Positions 1 to 12,233 of a stretch of DNA of 64,000 nt are shown piece after piece. Below the pieces are notes generated by a model. The model saw nothing but the letters and a program-made list of their open reading frames with translations, was not told where the DNA came from and did not search any database. The position numbers and the translations under genes were made by a program. Source of the stretch: Tausonia pullulans (lineage: Eukaryota; Basidiomycota; Tremellomycetes; Cystofilobasidiales; Mrakiaceae); assembly GCA_951802195.1 (NCBI GenBank), contig OX637628.1, positions 744,001 through 808,000 of the forward strand. Reading direction: 5' to 3'. Every line of letters starts with the position of its first letter. Position 1 is the first letter of the stretch.

Positions 1-829
1 GCGGGTGCTGGTTTGCGCGGTCCTTCGCGTTGATCTGAGATTATGACAGATCTGAACGAGTGAATCACCAGTTGCGGAAGATTCGAGGCTCACATCTGCG
101 CCGTGCTGGATGAGTCGTCGACCAATCTGAGGGAGAGACCCACGATGATCAACATATACTACGATTGTCATTGTTATTGGTCTCATACCTCTATCCGAGC
201 CTTGGAAGCCGCGTAGTGACTTTGGTGCAAAGAAAGGGGCATTTTGGAGTCTCGCCCAAAACAAAGCCCTACCAAGACCGACTTACAGTGCGGTCTGGCC
301 CTTGGAGTTCGTTGCGTTCACATCAACGCCGGCAGCAAGGAGAGCAATGACGTTGGACTCCTGCCCGGCAGAGACTGAAAGAGAAGACCAGTTGTCAGTC
401 GGGTTCAGACCGTCATGCCATCGGAAGAGCGAATGCCTTGATCCCACCGGCAATAATCAGCGGAGTGCTCCCTCCCCCGTCCTTGGTGTCGAGGTCTGGT
501 GCAGGTGTGTTCCTCAAAAGAAGCTCCACCAGCTCGAGGGACGAACCGCCGGCCGCCCAGTGCAGAGGCTGGCGGCCGTCCTGGACGTGGAGCACGCGGT
601 CAGCGAGTCAGTGGTCGCTCCACGGCGATTAAGCATGACATCTCACATCATCCTTCAAATGAATAGCTTGCGGGTTCGTGTTGAGAAGGGACCTGACCAG
701 GCCAGGCTGGCCTATGGTGTGGTCCCAGGAGGGCGAGATCAATGGATGCAAGTCAGTTGGGTGAGAGCCACATGAGCGCGCGAGATCCTGACCCTCAAGG
801 CAGGCCTTGTGAATGTTGAGTCCAGGCAT
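1..829 (-). CDS. NAS6: Nas6/gankyrin-like 26S proteasome assembly chaperone (partial, 3' end off the left edge)
   Basis: The visible part is an ankyrin-repeat protein. The start at 829 reads MPGLNIHKACLEG, which resembles the N-terminus of yeast Nas6 and human PSMD10. After a first intron the frame gives GQPGLVRSLLN. A second intron, with acceptor near 595, leads into DGRQPLHWAAGGSSLELVEL, a textbook ankyrin helix pair. Near the left edge the frame reads LIQHGADV, an intron, then NAKDRANQHPL, so at least three repeats lie in the window. Members of this family bind the C-terminal domain of the Rpt3 ATPase and help assemble the 19S regulatory particle; that role is family knowledge. The rest of the gene lies left of position 1. 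Another small ankyrin protein is possible, but the N-terminal sequence and repeat spacing favour Nas6. Confidence 0.82.
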
Positions 830-1209
830 GGAGAGGGAGATTAGGAGGGTAAATGAGTGATTTAGCGGTAGTTGATGATTGTTTAAGGGCAGCAACGACG
901 CGTCGCCCTCGCCCTCTCCACCTGGCAAGAGGTGTTGATGACGAGCGCTTTGTGGCTGTCTTGACAACCAGAAGTAGTCAATTTTCTCTACACAACTGGA
1001 AGATCTCAGAACATACCATGGTCTGTTGATATATGACTAGTTTTTCAGGTCGAGCGAGCCTGATTCTCTCCTGTGACTTCCGTGTGTAATAACGTTCATC
1101 CAATCATTGAATCGTGCATCGAATCGCAGGCAACACAAACCCTGAGAGAACACAAGAAAGAAATAACGTTATAACTATAACTCCGAACAAGGGTACAAAA
1201 AAAGAAAAT
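830..1209. other. Intergenic: NAS6 promoter and transporter 3' flank
   Basis: These 380 bases separate the upstream minus-strand transporter stop from the NAS6 start. I see no coding frame with family resemblance. The part next to NAS6 is expected to be its promoter and leader, and the part near 1110-1209 the 3' UTR of the transporter. Confidence 0.5.
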
Positions 1210-3757
1210 TCAAACGCGCTCGACGTGGGCGGTGGTGCCACGGTCCAGTTCCTTCTCCTTCTCCGACTCGCCTATGGAAGGGGAATCAAGGCCAGCGCGC
1301 TCGTGAGGAGCAATCATGTTGATAGCATCGTCGCCATCGAAGAGACGGGCAGTTTCCTCGAGCGTGCGGTTCTTGGCTGCAGCGACAAGGTTCAATGAGG
1401 GCTCTCAGGAAAGCGGGAAGGGAGCAGGACTGACTCTCGACCAGGTACATCCAAACGAATCCGAATTCGAACCAGAGCCACGCAAGATAAACGATGTAGT
1501 ACTGATATTAGGGCGTTTTCGTTAGTATATAGTACAAAGCGGGGGCAGGCAGGAACCGCGCTGTCGTCCGCAAAGAAGCGAGCACCCACCTTCCATCCGA
1601 TGGCCTTAAGCGCGATCGGGTTGACGTACTGTGGAACATGAAGTCAGTAGTGAATATTACAACGCAAGATGAGACAACGTGGCTCACTTGGTTGAAGACG
1701 AGCGAGCAGGAAACGAACAAGTTCATGCAAGCAAGAACCTTTGCACGGATCTGCAGAGGAAAACAGTCAACTCTGCGTTGCCTCTACGCGTTGAAATGCT
1801 CCGCTAACCTTGAAGGGAGCAATCTCGACAGTGTATGCGACGAGAAGAGGCGACCACGCAATGTCGTAGAAGACTTGGAAGTGATTTCACGAGGAGTCAG
1901 GGTGGCCCATGGCTGTAAGGACTGGCAAGTGCCAGCTCACAGTAGTAGATGTAAATGAAGGCAAGAATGGCGTGGGCAGGAGCCATATTCGTTGGGTTGT
2001 TGGCATAGACACCCTCGCAGATCGTCCAGAAGACCCAGGTGACGGCCATGCCTCCAGTAGAGATGAGGAAGAGCCTTCGACGGCCAATCTTGTCGCAGAG
2101 AAAGGCGGCACCAACGGCGATGGAAAAGTTGAAAAGCCTATGACCGAGGAACATGTCAAACTAGTATTAGAACCAGGTAAGGGCGGTGGGTCACTCACTG
2201 TAGGATACCATTATAGAGGTTCTTAATGGCCTCGGACTTAATGCCAATCTGGTCCAGCACGTCGTTCAGGTAGTACGAAACAAGCCCATTACTGTGTAAC
2301 GCCAAGATAACGTGTTAGTACGCTTGGCGTCTGGGCCGCGGGAGACAAAGAACACTGACCCGGACCACTGGGAGAAGAAGGCGATGGCGCAAACGATGCG
2401 CATGCGCTTGCGGTTTCCGGGCGTCTGAAGGAGGCTGAACCACGACGAACTATGCAGCTTCTCGAGTTCTATCGACTTGGTGATCTCGTCCATCTCGTAT
2501 ACAACAACAGGCGAGGTCTGAGGAGCAAAGGGGAGAGTGAATCAGAATCGGATCTCGAGGATGACGACAGGCGGGCTCGACTCACGCTGTCATTGTTGTC
2601 AGTATGATACCGAGCAAGAACGCGACGTGCCTCTTCGACTTTGCCCTTGTTGACGAGCCAACGGGGGGACTCCGGCACGAACCAGATCAGGGCGACCTGG
2701 ATGACAGACGGGATCGCCTGCAGGATGGACGGGATCCTCCATGACATGGAATTCTGGATCCGGAAGGTACCGAACGTCGTCCAGGCAGCGATGATCGATC
2801 CGGAATACCCTGGAGTGATATTTCAATGTGCGTTCGGCGAGGTACATCCTTTGGCCACGGCCAGACTTACATAGCGAGTTGAAGAGCGACGTCATGGGCG
2901 CGCGCTGCGTCGGGTAGGCCAGTTCGGTGATGAGGACGGGCGCAGCATTCTGTGATTGAAAGGCGGACGTCAGTAATTACCTCGCCAGAGAGGGAAGGAA
3001 AGAGCGAGATGAACCTGAGCGAAGGTAAGTCCGAAACCAATTAGTCCACGAGAAGCGATGAAGACGGCAATGGTGTTGCTCGTTGACTGCATCGCCACTC
3101 CAGCGAGCCTGGGTAAGCAGTCTCAGTCAGAGCGCTACTCGGAAGATGATGCGAGAATAAGTTGACTGACATGATGACACTACCAAAGAGGATACCGAAA
3201 CGTCGGCCGAAGGTATCGGTCACATACGCGCAGAAAGGAAGACCTATGATGGCACCAATGTTTTGGACAGCGTTGAGGAGTCTGGAGATAACAACCTAGG
3301 TCAGTTCCGCCCACACTAGTAACAGATCCCGCAGACGAAGACTGACCCCTTGGTGCTTCCTTGAGGGTTGCCAAACTTGTTCTTCCAGTTCTCAAGAGTT
3401 TGGAGACCGTTCATCATCGAACCTAATCGGGATCGAGGCAAGGAAGGCGGGGCCACGGCTGTCAGCGAAAAGCGTCCGGTGGCTGGACTGGGTCACATGG
3501 TTCCCTGTCACTCAGCTCTACGCACCGTCGTAGCCGTTGGTCGAAGAAGTAATAAGGGCGATGATGAGGAGCAGGTTAATGCTGCGGATACCCTTGTGCT
3601 TCCACCATCTGAAGAGAAGTAGGACGGATCAGCTTGGAACAATCCAAATGGATGGTTGCGGGCAGGAAGCGATCTGTGCGCACTTTCCACGGTAGACGTG
3701 CTCCTCCAGGCCAGGAGGCAGCGCGTTCTTCTCGTTCGCCACAGCGGCAGGGGCCAT
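1210..3757 (-). CDS. MFS sugar transporter (hexose / lactose-permease type)
   Basis: This is a plasma-membrane proton-coupled sugar permease of the major facilitator superfamily. The start at 3757 gives MAPAAVANEKNALPPGLEE. About 14 exons follow, each open only between GT and AG sites. Family signatures appear in order: STNGYDG (end of TM1), TDTFGRRFG (loop 2-3), FVPESPRWLVNKGK (after TM6), FFSQWSGNGLVSYYLND (TM7), CDKIGRRRLF (loop 8-9), and ETKNRTLEETARLFDGDDA at the C-terminus. The last is typical of the Lac12/fungal sugar-transporter branch. The cytoplasmic tail is short and charged and ends at the stop at 1210. The sugar cannot be read from sequence. The family and the twelve-helix layout are well supported; single splice sites are less certain. 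It is transcribed in the same direction as NAS6 and SEN54, with independent spacing. Confidence 0.93.
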
Positions 3758-5642
3758 CTTCCAAGCGAGAGTTGGAGGTGAAGTAGAGGGAAGTGAAGGG
3801 AAGTGGGAGTATGGAGTTGTGGTCGTAGGGAATGAAAGAAGGAAGGGAACTCAAGAAAAGGGGAAAGGAAGGCAGCAAGGGCGGGGGCGCTGAGTTCCTC
3901 GATCCGGGATTACTCCTCTCTGCTGTTTCGGCGCGATGTCCAGTCGAGAGCCGGAGCTAAGGGAGTTGCGGTTGGGGGGAGGAGTGTCCGCCTACAACCG
4001 TTCCAAATGAGCAGGTGTTCCAGGAGACATACATGACCAAGCAGCAGGATCGTCTGCGTCCGTGACGGGCCAAAAGAACGAGGTTTCCCCGCGCACCCAG
4101 CTTTAGCCGGAGCCTAGGACCCCGGGTTACCCTCCTTCCGCACTCGGGGCTGCTACCTCGGGTCCACCTCAGAAATGCATAGTGAGTGTCACGAGTGAGA
4201 AAGTTTTTAATGCAAAGCTGCACAAACTTATGGTAAATGAAGACCCCCGTCTCGACTCGGAGAAAAGACGAAGCAGCGAGTCAGTCCTAGGCCTGGTCCT
4301 CGTCGCACAGGCTCCGGTGATTCTCGCTCCTCGTATCGCCACATCGGACCCTTGTTTTGCCGAACTGAGATGTTGATCATCTGGGGGCGGAGTGTATGCA
4401 TGTGGTCCGGGGACTTAATCCCATGACATGCGAGGTAAAGGAGCGGCTTGAAGCTCGGCTAGATGCGGCAATCCTGAAAGCTGCTGGCTGACCAAAGGAA
4501 GCCAGGGGGTTTGCGACCGAGTGTTCGTCATCGTCCTCCTCGCTTGCATCGGCGTCAATATCCTTTCCTCTCCTTCGGTCGCGTCCAAACAGTCTTTCTC
4601 ATATGCTAGCAACTGCCCTAAAGCAAGGAGTTCTTCCTAGCGCGCAACCTGATGAAACAGGCCATCGGCCCGAAACGTGTAGCCTTCCTAAGATGTTGAC
4701 GGTGTTACTCCTTCTCCATCTTTGATGCTAGATTCGGCTCAAGGGTCATGAGCTGAGGAGGATGGGTGAGGAGGAGCATTGGTGGAGGAGTGGAACTGAA
4801 GTGGTGGAGATGGCACGCGCTCGCTTCAGGGAATTGAGCAGGTTTGTCTGATCCAAATGATAGTCAGAGTGCAGATCAGAATGCTTCGACGAGCTGAGCG
4901 ATTTATGGACGAGGGGTGAGAACAAGGGAGGGGATAAGGGGATGAGAAGGATGAAACAACGAGGTGTGGCATGATGGGACCAGAGGGGGAAGGATGAAAA
5001 AGCAAGAGACTGTGAGGCAGATGACAAACGAGAAGATTCGGAAGGGTTATGAACAAGGAATGTGGGACGATGTGGCGAAAGAAGGAACGGAGAAAAGGGA
5101 ATGCTGAGCAAGCAAGAAAGAAACCGCAGAGGCGAACCGGGCGGATCATCCGAAGCACACCGAGTAGGAAAGACAAGGTCGCAGGGTCACAGGCGCAAGA
5201 GTCGAAGAGGCCAACGCAGAGCCAAGACGACGAGTTCGCGAGATCCTGACATGTGAGAGCTTGTCGAGGTGAACAGATGGCTTCTTTATCCTTCACTTTC
5301 TGACTGTTGGCGATCTCAGCTTGTCTTGGTCAAATGGCGGTGACCACTCTGTGTGGCCAGCGCCAACACGGCATCTAGAGCGCTAATCGAAAGTACCATC
5401 TCCTCTCAGACCGAAACCGTCCTATATATCCAGGCCGATAATGCCGAGCTCCATGATATTGTGGCCCGCTTGAGACACAGATCAGCCGTTGAGACGGTCA
5501 GAAACAAGGGGCAAGCCACAGTCGCTCTCTCTTCAAAGATACTATTGGCTACCTTCAGTTCGAGTGTGAACGCCGCCTGAGTAACATGACATACTGCTAG
5601 GCAGCGTAAGCGAGCTACGGATTGATAAGGCTCCGAGGCTCC
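3758..5642. promoter_or_regulatory. Intergenic 1.9 kb: transporter promoter plus unassigned sequence
   Basis: The stretch lies between the start of the minus-strand sugar transporter and the inferred 3' end of SEN54. The part next to 3757 is pyrimidine-rich on the minus strand, as expected for a leader and promoter. A purine-rich block lies around 4740-5260 on the plus strand. A plus-strand frame at 5353-5580 stays open for 75 codons and looks weakly protein-like, but it has no recognisable motif and no convincing splice partners. I call no gene here. Confidence 0.4.
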
Positions 5643-7946
5643 TACTTCTTAGCTTCGTCCTCGGCCCCCTCCTTCTCCTTTGGATGGAGCGCTTTTCTTG
5701 CCTAGCAGTGCAATCCTTCCTGAGCGCGTGCGCTCCCAGTCGCGAGTACCCTTTCTCGTCGACTCGCATACGTCAGATCCACCTTGTTCATCCTCACGTT
5801 AGCTACTATCGGCCCACCTCCCTCGGTATATTGCTCCTCTTGCTTGTCTGCCTGATATGTGTGCTTGCATAATTGCTGCGTAGCCCTGGTCTGCAGAGAG
5901 AATCGATAATGGTCTACACATGCAGCGATCAATGTCACTGCACCTGGTTCGACCCAAACACACCCCTCCCGAACCTGTTCCAACTAATAGCCCCGCCCTC
6001 TACGACGGCGAGGATAACGGACCGGTCTCCTTGCTTCAAGAACGGGAAGGGGTTCCCTGCTGCGCCCTTTGGCTTGACCTCGACTTCCTTTTCCTTGCAT
6101 AGAGGAGGAAGCAGGCCGAGCTCGACTAGCACACGATCCAGCCACGACTGGCTCTTCGTCGACGTCAACTCCACAGGGGAGGATGGGCCGTTCTTGCTTG
6201 GCCGAGGAACACGGGGCGGATACCGCGGTGCCGGCGGGCCGAGCTGCGCAGTCGCGTCGAAGAGGGCGAGGAGAGACGCCTGAGAAGGGAACGCCGAGTC
6301 TGCGGCGGCAACGACAGATATCTCATAGTCCGGCGGGGTCGGACTAGACTTCTTGTAGGACGATGTTGGGCGCCAGACGTGGAAGTATACGTCATAGGGG
6401 TCGGGGGTGAGGCCCTTGGCGACGGAAGGTCTTCGAGAGGGCGAAGAGGTGGAGTTGGAGGAGGCAGGGGAGGGGATAATGCGAAGCGAAGAAAACAAGT
6501 GGGCTGGAAACGAGATAGTTTTGGAATTCAGTGGAGAGGTAAAGGGCGGCACTTGAGATCAAAAAAACGAGAGTGCGCACTGTAGTTGCTCGCTAGCTTC
6601 GCACGCCGGCTCACAAGAGGTTCCCATACCGCGTCCTCTAGGTCGATGTCGCTTGTTCTGAAATTCGAGCACATCGCCAAGAGTGACCTAGGACCAGCGA
6701 GTAAAAGTCTGCCGAGCCCGCGAACCGCTATCACAAGCGCATCCCACAAGCCAGACACACCGCGCCTAATTCCGTGGCCGACCGCGATCGCACCCAGCCC
6801 CACGCGGGAGACGCAGAATCCGAGGCTGAACGGCGTTAAAGTAGTCGGCGGTTGTGGAGGCTTGGACCTCGGAACAGAGGCAAGCACGACGGCGGGAAGG
6901 TGTTTCGGCGCGCGGTGAACCACATAGCCGAGTCGCTTGAGGTGAGCGTAGACCGAGTACCTTCCGCGGTCGACATCTTTACCCCAAATACTCCAGCCTT
7001 CCTGGACAGTCATCCTCACAGCGTTGTGGGCAAAGACCTCTTCGACGAGCGGCGCATTCTCGCCGCCAGCCTTGGCGAGGTCACATTCCTTAGCGCGCTC
7101 TCCGGCATCGGCAGACATGGAGCCGCCATGCCAGATGGTGAGTGAACCTCGCTCCAAGAGGTAGAGTGCCTCTTCCGGGAGGAGGACGATCCGAGATTCG
7201 CGCGCCGGGCCGGATATGGGCTTCTCAGAGGACGAGCCGGGCTTTGGTTTCTCGAAGGGCAAAGCGGTAGCGACAGGCGGAAGGGGAAGTGAAAGTGCGG
7301 GAGCTCGAATGGTATGGCCGAGAGTTGCAAACTGGTTGCCGCGGGAAATGAGCACGCAGGGGAGCGGAGAAGGGTCTTGTGCTGTCGGTGCAGGAAGGTA
7401 GGCATGCGACATGTTCCTCCTGTGAAGAGGAGGACAGGACGCGAGCGCCGTTGCAGAGTCGGTCCGTGGCGTGGCCAGGCATGAAGAGCGTTAGAGAGCA
7501 TGTCGGCAGCTTGTCTCGTGTGAAACGACATGTTTCCACTGCTGTCTACGTACGAAGCTCCACCTCGCAGACCCCTTAAAGCGCCAAACATGGCCTCGCG
7601 TCCATCGCGAAGAGCGCGTTCCTGAACGTTTACGCCGAGCTCGAGCGGCTCAAAGTCCTTCTCCCCTCGTTTTGGAATCACGATGCCTGAGCCGGTCTTT
7701 CTGCAGACGCGAGAGGGCTAACGAGTAAGAGGGCTCGTCGAGAACAACGCAGGAGAGCAGGCCGGCTCACCTGTCCTTGCCTCCACCGCCGAAGAGAAGC
7801 CGGTAGTCGACGCCCTTGTCTTCCCCGTTGAGCTCTTCTTCTTCCTCTTCATCCTCACCATCTGCCTTGGGCGTCGCCGCGTCGGGAGCGGGATCTTCGT
7901 CGATGCTGAGCTCGCGTATGAGCGGAGTCGTCGTGGGGGTCGACAT
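5643..7946 (-). CDS. SEN54: tRNA-splicing endonuclease subunit Sen54
   Basis: This is a structural subunit of the Sen2-Sen15-Sen34-Sen54 endonuclease, which cuts introns out of pre-tRNA. The start at 7946 gives MSTPTTTPLIRELSIDED, followed by an acidic stretch. After the first intron comes IPKRGEKDFEP, then REAMFGAL, the usual Sen54 N-terminal segment. The core exon holds RGNQFATLGHTIR, RIVLLPEEALYLLERGSL, MTVQEGWSIWG and YSVYAHLKRLGYVVHR, the signature of the tRNA_int_end_N2 domain. A 53-nt intron near 6561-6613 leads into the C-terminal part with YDVYFHVWRPTSSYKK and DYEISVVAA. The main frame could stop at 5935. I prefer two more short exons ending at 5643, because a GT/AG pair after GSNQ restores an open frame that ends in a lysine/glutamate-rich tail. 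Family assignment is firm; this last extension is inference. Confidence 0.86.
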
Positions 7947-9093
7947 GCGAGGTGGTGGAGGTTCAGGGCGACAACGGCGATAACGGGTGTGGCCTGGCCG
8001 TCTCTAAGCTGCCTGCCTGTCTGCCCTGCCCTCCTCTTAGAACAAGGTTCATGCGCAAACGTCCTCCCCTGAGCGCCTGTCTTCTAGGAACGAACCGCTC
8101 ACCACGAGTCCACTAGAGATCGATCAAGCATACCCGGATTTGGAAGGCAGCGTTCTGAAATGTAGCGAGACAAGCTTCCTCGGCGTCTGTGTCTGCATAG
8201 ATGAGACTCAATTAGGTCAGGATTTCTCACGACCGGGCTGGGCGATGCTGGCCGTAGAGTTCGGAGAAGGCTGGCGCACTCGGCGATGTCAGCAATTCGA
8301 AGCGTCCTTGGGCCTCTGATAGCTTGGGCTCCCGCGGGAAGGCAACTGAGGACATCAGAGAGGCGGGAAGAGCGTCGATGGTGTCGTGGTATCGGAGGCG
8401 AATTTGAGATACCGCGTCTCGCTCTCTCGTCTCTCCTTGGGCTTTCTCGGCGGGCCGCTCGAGCCTCGGCACACTAAACATGGCCGTCCAAAGTCCAATG
8501 CAGCCCACATGTTCGCTCGCTGGTAATCTTCTAAGCGTTCCCAAGGAACCGAGAAAGATTGCACGCCTTCTCCCGCGAACAACATAACAGCAGGGGCCCC
8601 AGTCACCGGACCCGAAGGATCTCATTTCGGCACTCCATGATAGTTGATTCCATCTTCATGCATATAGCATGCACCATAAAAGGTGCAGGCTGTCTCCTTC
8701 CCGGCTGGGGTTCTCGATGTGCGAGAGAAGAGAGCGATGACGAGTTCACTCTGACAAAGACCGGCAAAGCATAGAGGTGCAGCAGCTCAGGGTTTAAAAA
8801 GGGAGGGAGTCCTCGTGGGCCTTCTTGTTTTTCTCAACTCGGATACTGATTCTACGAGGAAAAAGAGGAAGAAGAATTGCATTATGAACCCATACAGAAA
8901 AGCGACTGCCTCAGCATGTGGTGGTCTCTCATGCACGTCTACGGCGCCCGAGTGTGGTGTTGTGGGCGGGACATATAAGCACGATTCATGCCGCGGTCAT
9001 CTCTCCATCCACGTCGCCTCGAATAGGGCAAGACGAGAGTCGAAGCCAACCTAACAGCTGACGACCATTTCGTCCCTTTTCTCTTTTTCCCAG
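7947..9093. promoter_or_regulatory. Divergent intergenic region SEN54 / EOS1
   Basis: The region lies between two divergent starts and should contain both promoters. A minus-strand frame at 8227-8625 stays open for 132 codons. Its 3' half reads protein-like (for example RYHDTIDALPASLM), but I recognise nothing in it and it has no supporting exon structure. It is recorded here as a weak candidate only. Confidence 0.45.
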
Positions 9094-11617
9094 ATGGCAA
9101 CTCTCCCCCCTCTATCGCCACCACTTGGCCTCACGTCCTCATCATCGACGACATGGCCCAGTTCGGCCCCTCGGCATGCCGTCCTCACGTCGCCGCCGCC
9201 ATCTTCGTCGTCGTCGTCCGCGTCCGCGTCGACCTCAACTTCGTACGCTGTCTTGCCCCATCCCGACATCTCGCCCGCCACCACCATCACGGCTCTGCCG
9301 AGGCCCATCGCTCCTCCAAGCCCAAGACAGGCCTATTCGTTCACCTCCCTTCGACCGCTGTCCTCGCTCGAGCAGCCCCTCTCGCACTACCCGCCGCCTA
9401 CGGCCCCCGTCCATTCGACCTCGCTCCCGCCGTCTAGGATTCATCATCGGACGTCGCCCACCATCCCTATTCAGAAGCTTACAAGCTCAAGAACGAGGTG
9501 AGTGAGGACGGTCGTCCAAGTGTCGTCTTGTTGGGTGGGTGGTCGGGACCGACTACTTCATGAGCAGACTCTTGATCCCGGAGGACAAGCGGGCGGACGA
9601 GAGAGTCTCGACCCAGGGGTCAGCTCCTTGGTCCTCGCTCTCTGTCCAACTCCGGGATTGCTCTCTGCCTTGTTGGAGGAACGCTTCGTCCACGATCGTC
9701 GCGCTGTTCTCTCTCCCTTGGTTCAGTGTTGTCTCTCTCCCTCTTCCCCCCCTTCCGCGGCGAGGTCAGTTGTCGGGCCAGGGGCCCCCCGTCTCCTTTC
9801 TTGATCGCCCTTGCCCGAACCGAGCAGTTCGCCCGACGGACAGCCCTTTTTTTTTTTTTGTGGAGATAGGACACTTCTTAGATTTCGAGACTGTCCCCTC
9901 TCGCTGACCTCCCTCCTTCGGCCCTCTCTCGACCTTCTCGGCTAGGTCTCGCTCTATCACTTCGCAAGGCTCTGGAACCATCTCTGCCTTCCGCCGGACG
10001 CCGCCCTCGTCCTCGCTCCTCCTCACGAATCTCCGATCGCCGCCCATACAGTCGACGTCCCTCCCACAATATTCCCCTCCCGTCCGGACACGCTCAACGC
10101 CGGCCCTATTCGATCAGGACCACTACCGGTTTGACTACGTCCCGCGCGACATGGCATCCCCTCCGCGCTCAAGCCAGCCCTCGCCTTCCTTGTTCCCCGT
10201 TCAGCTCGGCCGCCAGCGCGACGAATCCGACGGCGACGAAGTCGAAGATGACACCGCCGACGCCATGCGCTTCGAACCCAGAAGCAAGCTCACCAGGAGG
10301 TCCGATACGGGCCTGAGGCAGCGCTGGGAAGCGGCCGTATCGGGAGAGAGGAGGGGCAGCAGCGGGTACGCGACTCCGCCTGGGATTGTCAGCGGGGGCG
10401 GCGTAGACTCCCTCCCACCTGGGACGGTCCAGCCTGTAATCACTGGGGGTCTCGGCCTTATGGGGATTTCATCGAGCACGAGCGCTCCTCCGTCTAGGTA
10501 CGAGCGTGCGCCGGACAGCGGCTTCGACGTCAACATCCTCAGCACCGATGGCGAAGAACCTGTATGTCATGCGCGTCTCCCTATCTGTCCGCTCAGGCCT
10601 TCCGCTTCTTCCCATTCTTCGACCTCTTTGCCGTTTCGTCCTGACAGACATGTCCACACTCAACATAGCTCCCGACCTCGCTTCTCCGACCGCCACCACC
10701 ACCGAGGTCCATTCTCGAAACCCTCGCCTCTACACCGCTGGTGCTTCTCCTTCTGAGACTACTGAGCGTCGTCCCGAGCATGCTCGGGACGTTCTGCCTT
10801 TTCGCCCGGCTCTGGGAGGGTGACGCACCAACATCGTCTTCTCCGGCGATTTTCCAAAAGGGCAGTCGACTTGAAAACGTCGTTGCATGCTATTGGGTGC
10901 TTCCCTGTCTCTTCTGCGCGCGTTGCTCGTCCTCAAAGTCCAGCTCTAACTCTCCTGCATGTCTGCTGGTCTATCAGTCCATTCTCACCGCTGTCGAGTG
11001 CTTCCTTCTCACCTCAGGCCTCACTCGTCGCTGGACAACGTATTACTCGCTCCCCTCAACGCTCCTCCGACTGCTCTCTCTTCAAACCATCTGTTGGCCC
11101 GCGACTTCTATCACGCTTCGCTTGCTCGGACCGTCACGCCCTCTAGCCGCATGGCTTGTCATCGGAACGACGACGAGCGTGAGTAACGCCGTCCGAATCT
11201 GGGTGACAAGCAACATTCCCGGCGGGAGCGGCGCGTCGCTGGCGAGGGCTTTCGGCGGTGCGAGGAAGACCGGCATGACCAACGGCGCGTATAATGCAGA
11301 TGGCGGTGGCGTCGCTGGAGTTGCTGTTCCTGTACTTGCTAGCTTCGGGCTTGGAGGAGGCCCCAGCAAAGTATCGGGGGCGACACCCAGCGCTGTGCGG
11401 ACGAGGAGGAGGATGGATTGGGGAAGTGTTGTCAGGCAGTGTGCTTGGCCTTGTCTCGCGGGATACATGCTCACGTGCTGGTCGCTGGTGAGTTCAGCTG
11501 CGCATCTCCGTTGCTTGATCTTTTTTCATGAAAGCTGACGCCTCGGCTGCCCTATAGCTTATTGAGCGCGACCTGGAACGACGGGCGCGTGGCGTTGCTG
11601 GCGGCTTCGGTGCATGA
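9094..11617 (+). CDS. EOS1: Eos1-like ER membrane protein (N-glycosylation / oxidative stress)
   Basis: This is a multi-pass ER membrane protein related to yeast Eos1, which affects N-glycosylation and oxidative-stress tolerance. The first exon from 9094 is Ser/Pro-rich. A GTGAGT donor at 9498 and an acceptor near 9944 keep the frame and lead into a further disordered region that includes an in-frame ATG at 10151, a possible alternative start. An intron from about 10561 to 10668 joins GEEP to LPTSLLRPP. The conserved domain follows: LLRLLSVVPSMLGTFC, LTRRWTTYYSLPSTLLRLL, QTICWPATSITLRLL, AAWLVIGTTTSVSNAVRIW and VTSN, the strongest Eos1 hallmarks. The last exon after the intron at 11489-11558 encodes LIERDLERRARG and stops at 11617. 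The N-terminal extension is longer than expected for the family, so the true start is uncertain. Confidence 0.83.
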
Positions 11618-12233
11618 GACCATCTTCTTCGCGCCATATCTATACTCTCTTAATCCCTCACGTGTATACTCAGCGCCGATCTCTTCTTTGGAACTGGCCT
11701 AGCTTTGCCCGCCGCTCATCTTACCCTCCCACATGGATACGCAGCCACGACTTTGACCTTCACGACTCGCCCTTCCTCTCGCATCTTCCTCTATCTTGAC
11801 CTTTCGATCCCAATATCCCTACTTCTCGAATCCCAATATCTTCGGCTTTCGTGATATCTCTTTACCTTCAATGCTCAGTTCCGTCTTCCTTCTGTATAAT
11901 TACACACATTCAGTTCGGGAAGGTTGACTTCGTGTCTCGTATCGAGACCGGATCTCCTGCGAAGAAGTGGTACAAGGATCGGTAAAGAGTTCTGCCGAAG
12001 CACGTCGTCACAGAACGAGAGATACATCTGTCGAAGGCAAGCCCCACGTCGAGCGCCGCTGACGCCTGGCCTGCCAATCAATTCGCGTCTCCCTCGCGGA
12101 GCGCGTCTGGACCCAACCAAGCTCGACCGCGCCTGCTTTGTTTTCCCAGCCAGCCACGCCGCCTTTCACGATCTGGCGAGTTCGTCCCTCCGACGCCCAC
12201 CCATTTAACGCCACTTGCTTTCCGCTTCCCTCA
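11618..12233. promoter_or_regulatory. Intergenic: EOS1 3' flank and CDC20 promoter
   Basis: These 616 bases lie between two plus-strand genes and should hold the EOS1 terminator region and the CDC20 promoter and leader. The CDC20 frame is open upstream to an ATG at 12138, so the first 96 bases before the chosen start could be coding. No other gene is visible. Confidence 0.5.

Noticed and set aside
5353-5580. 75-codon plus-strand frame
   Set aside because: It is too short and isolated, without family resemblance; not called as a gene.
8227-8625. 132-codon minus-strand frame between SEN54 and EOS1
   Set aside because: It is partly protein-like but has no recognisable motif, splice structure or conserved start; left as a weak candidate only.
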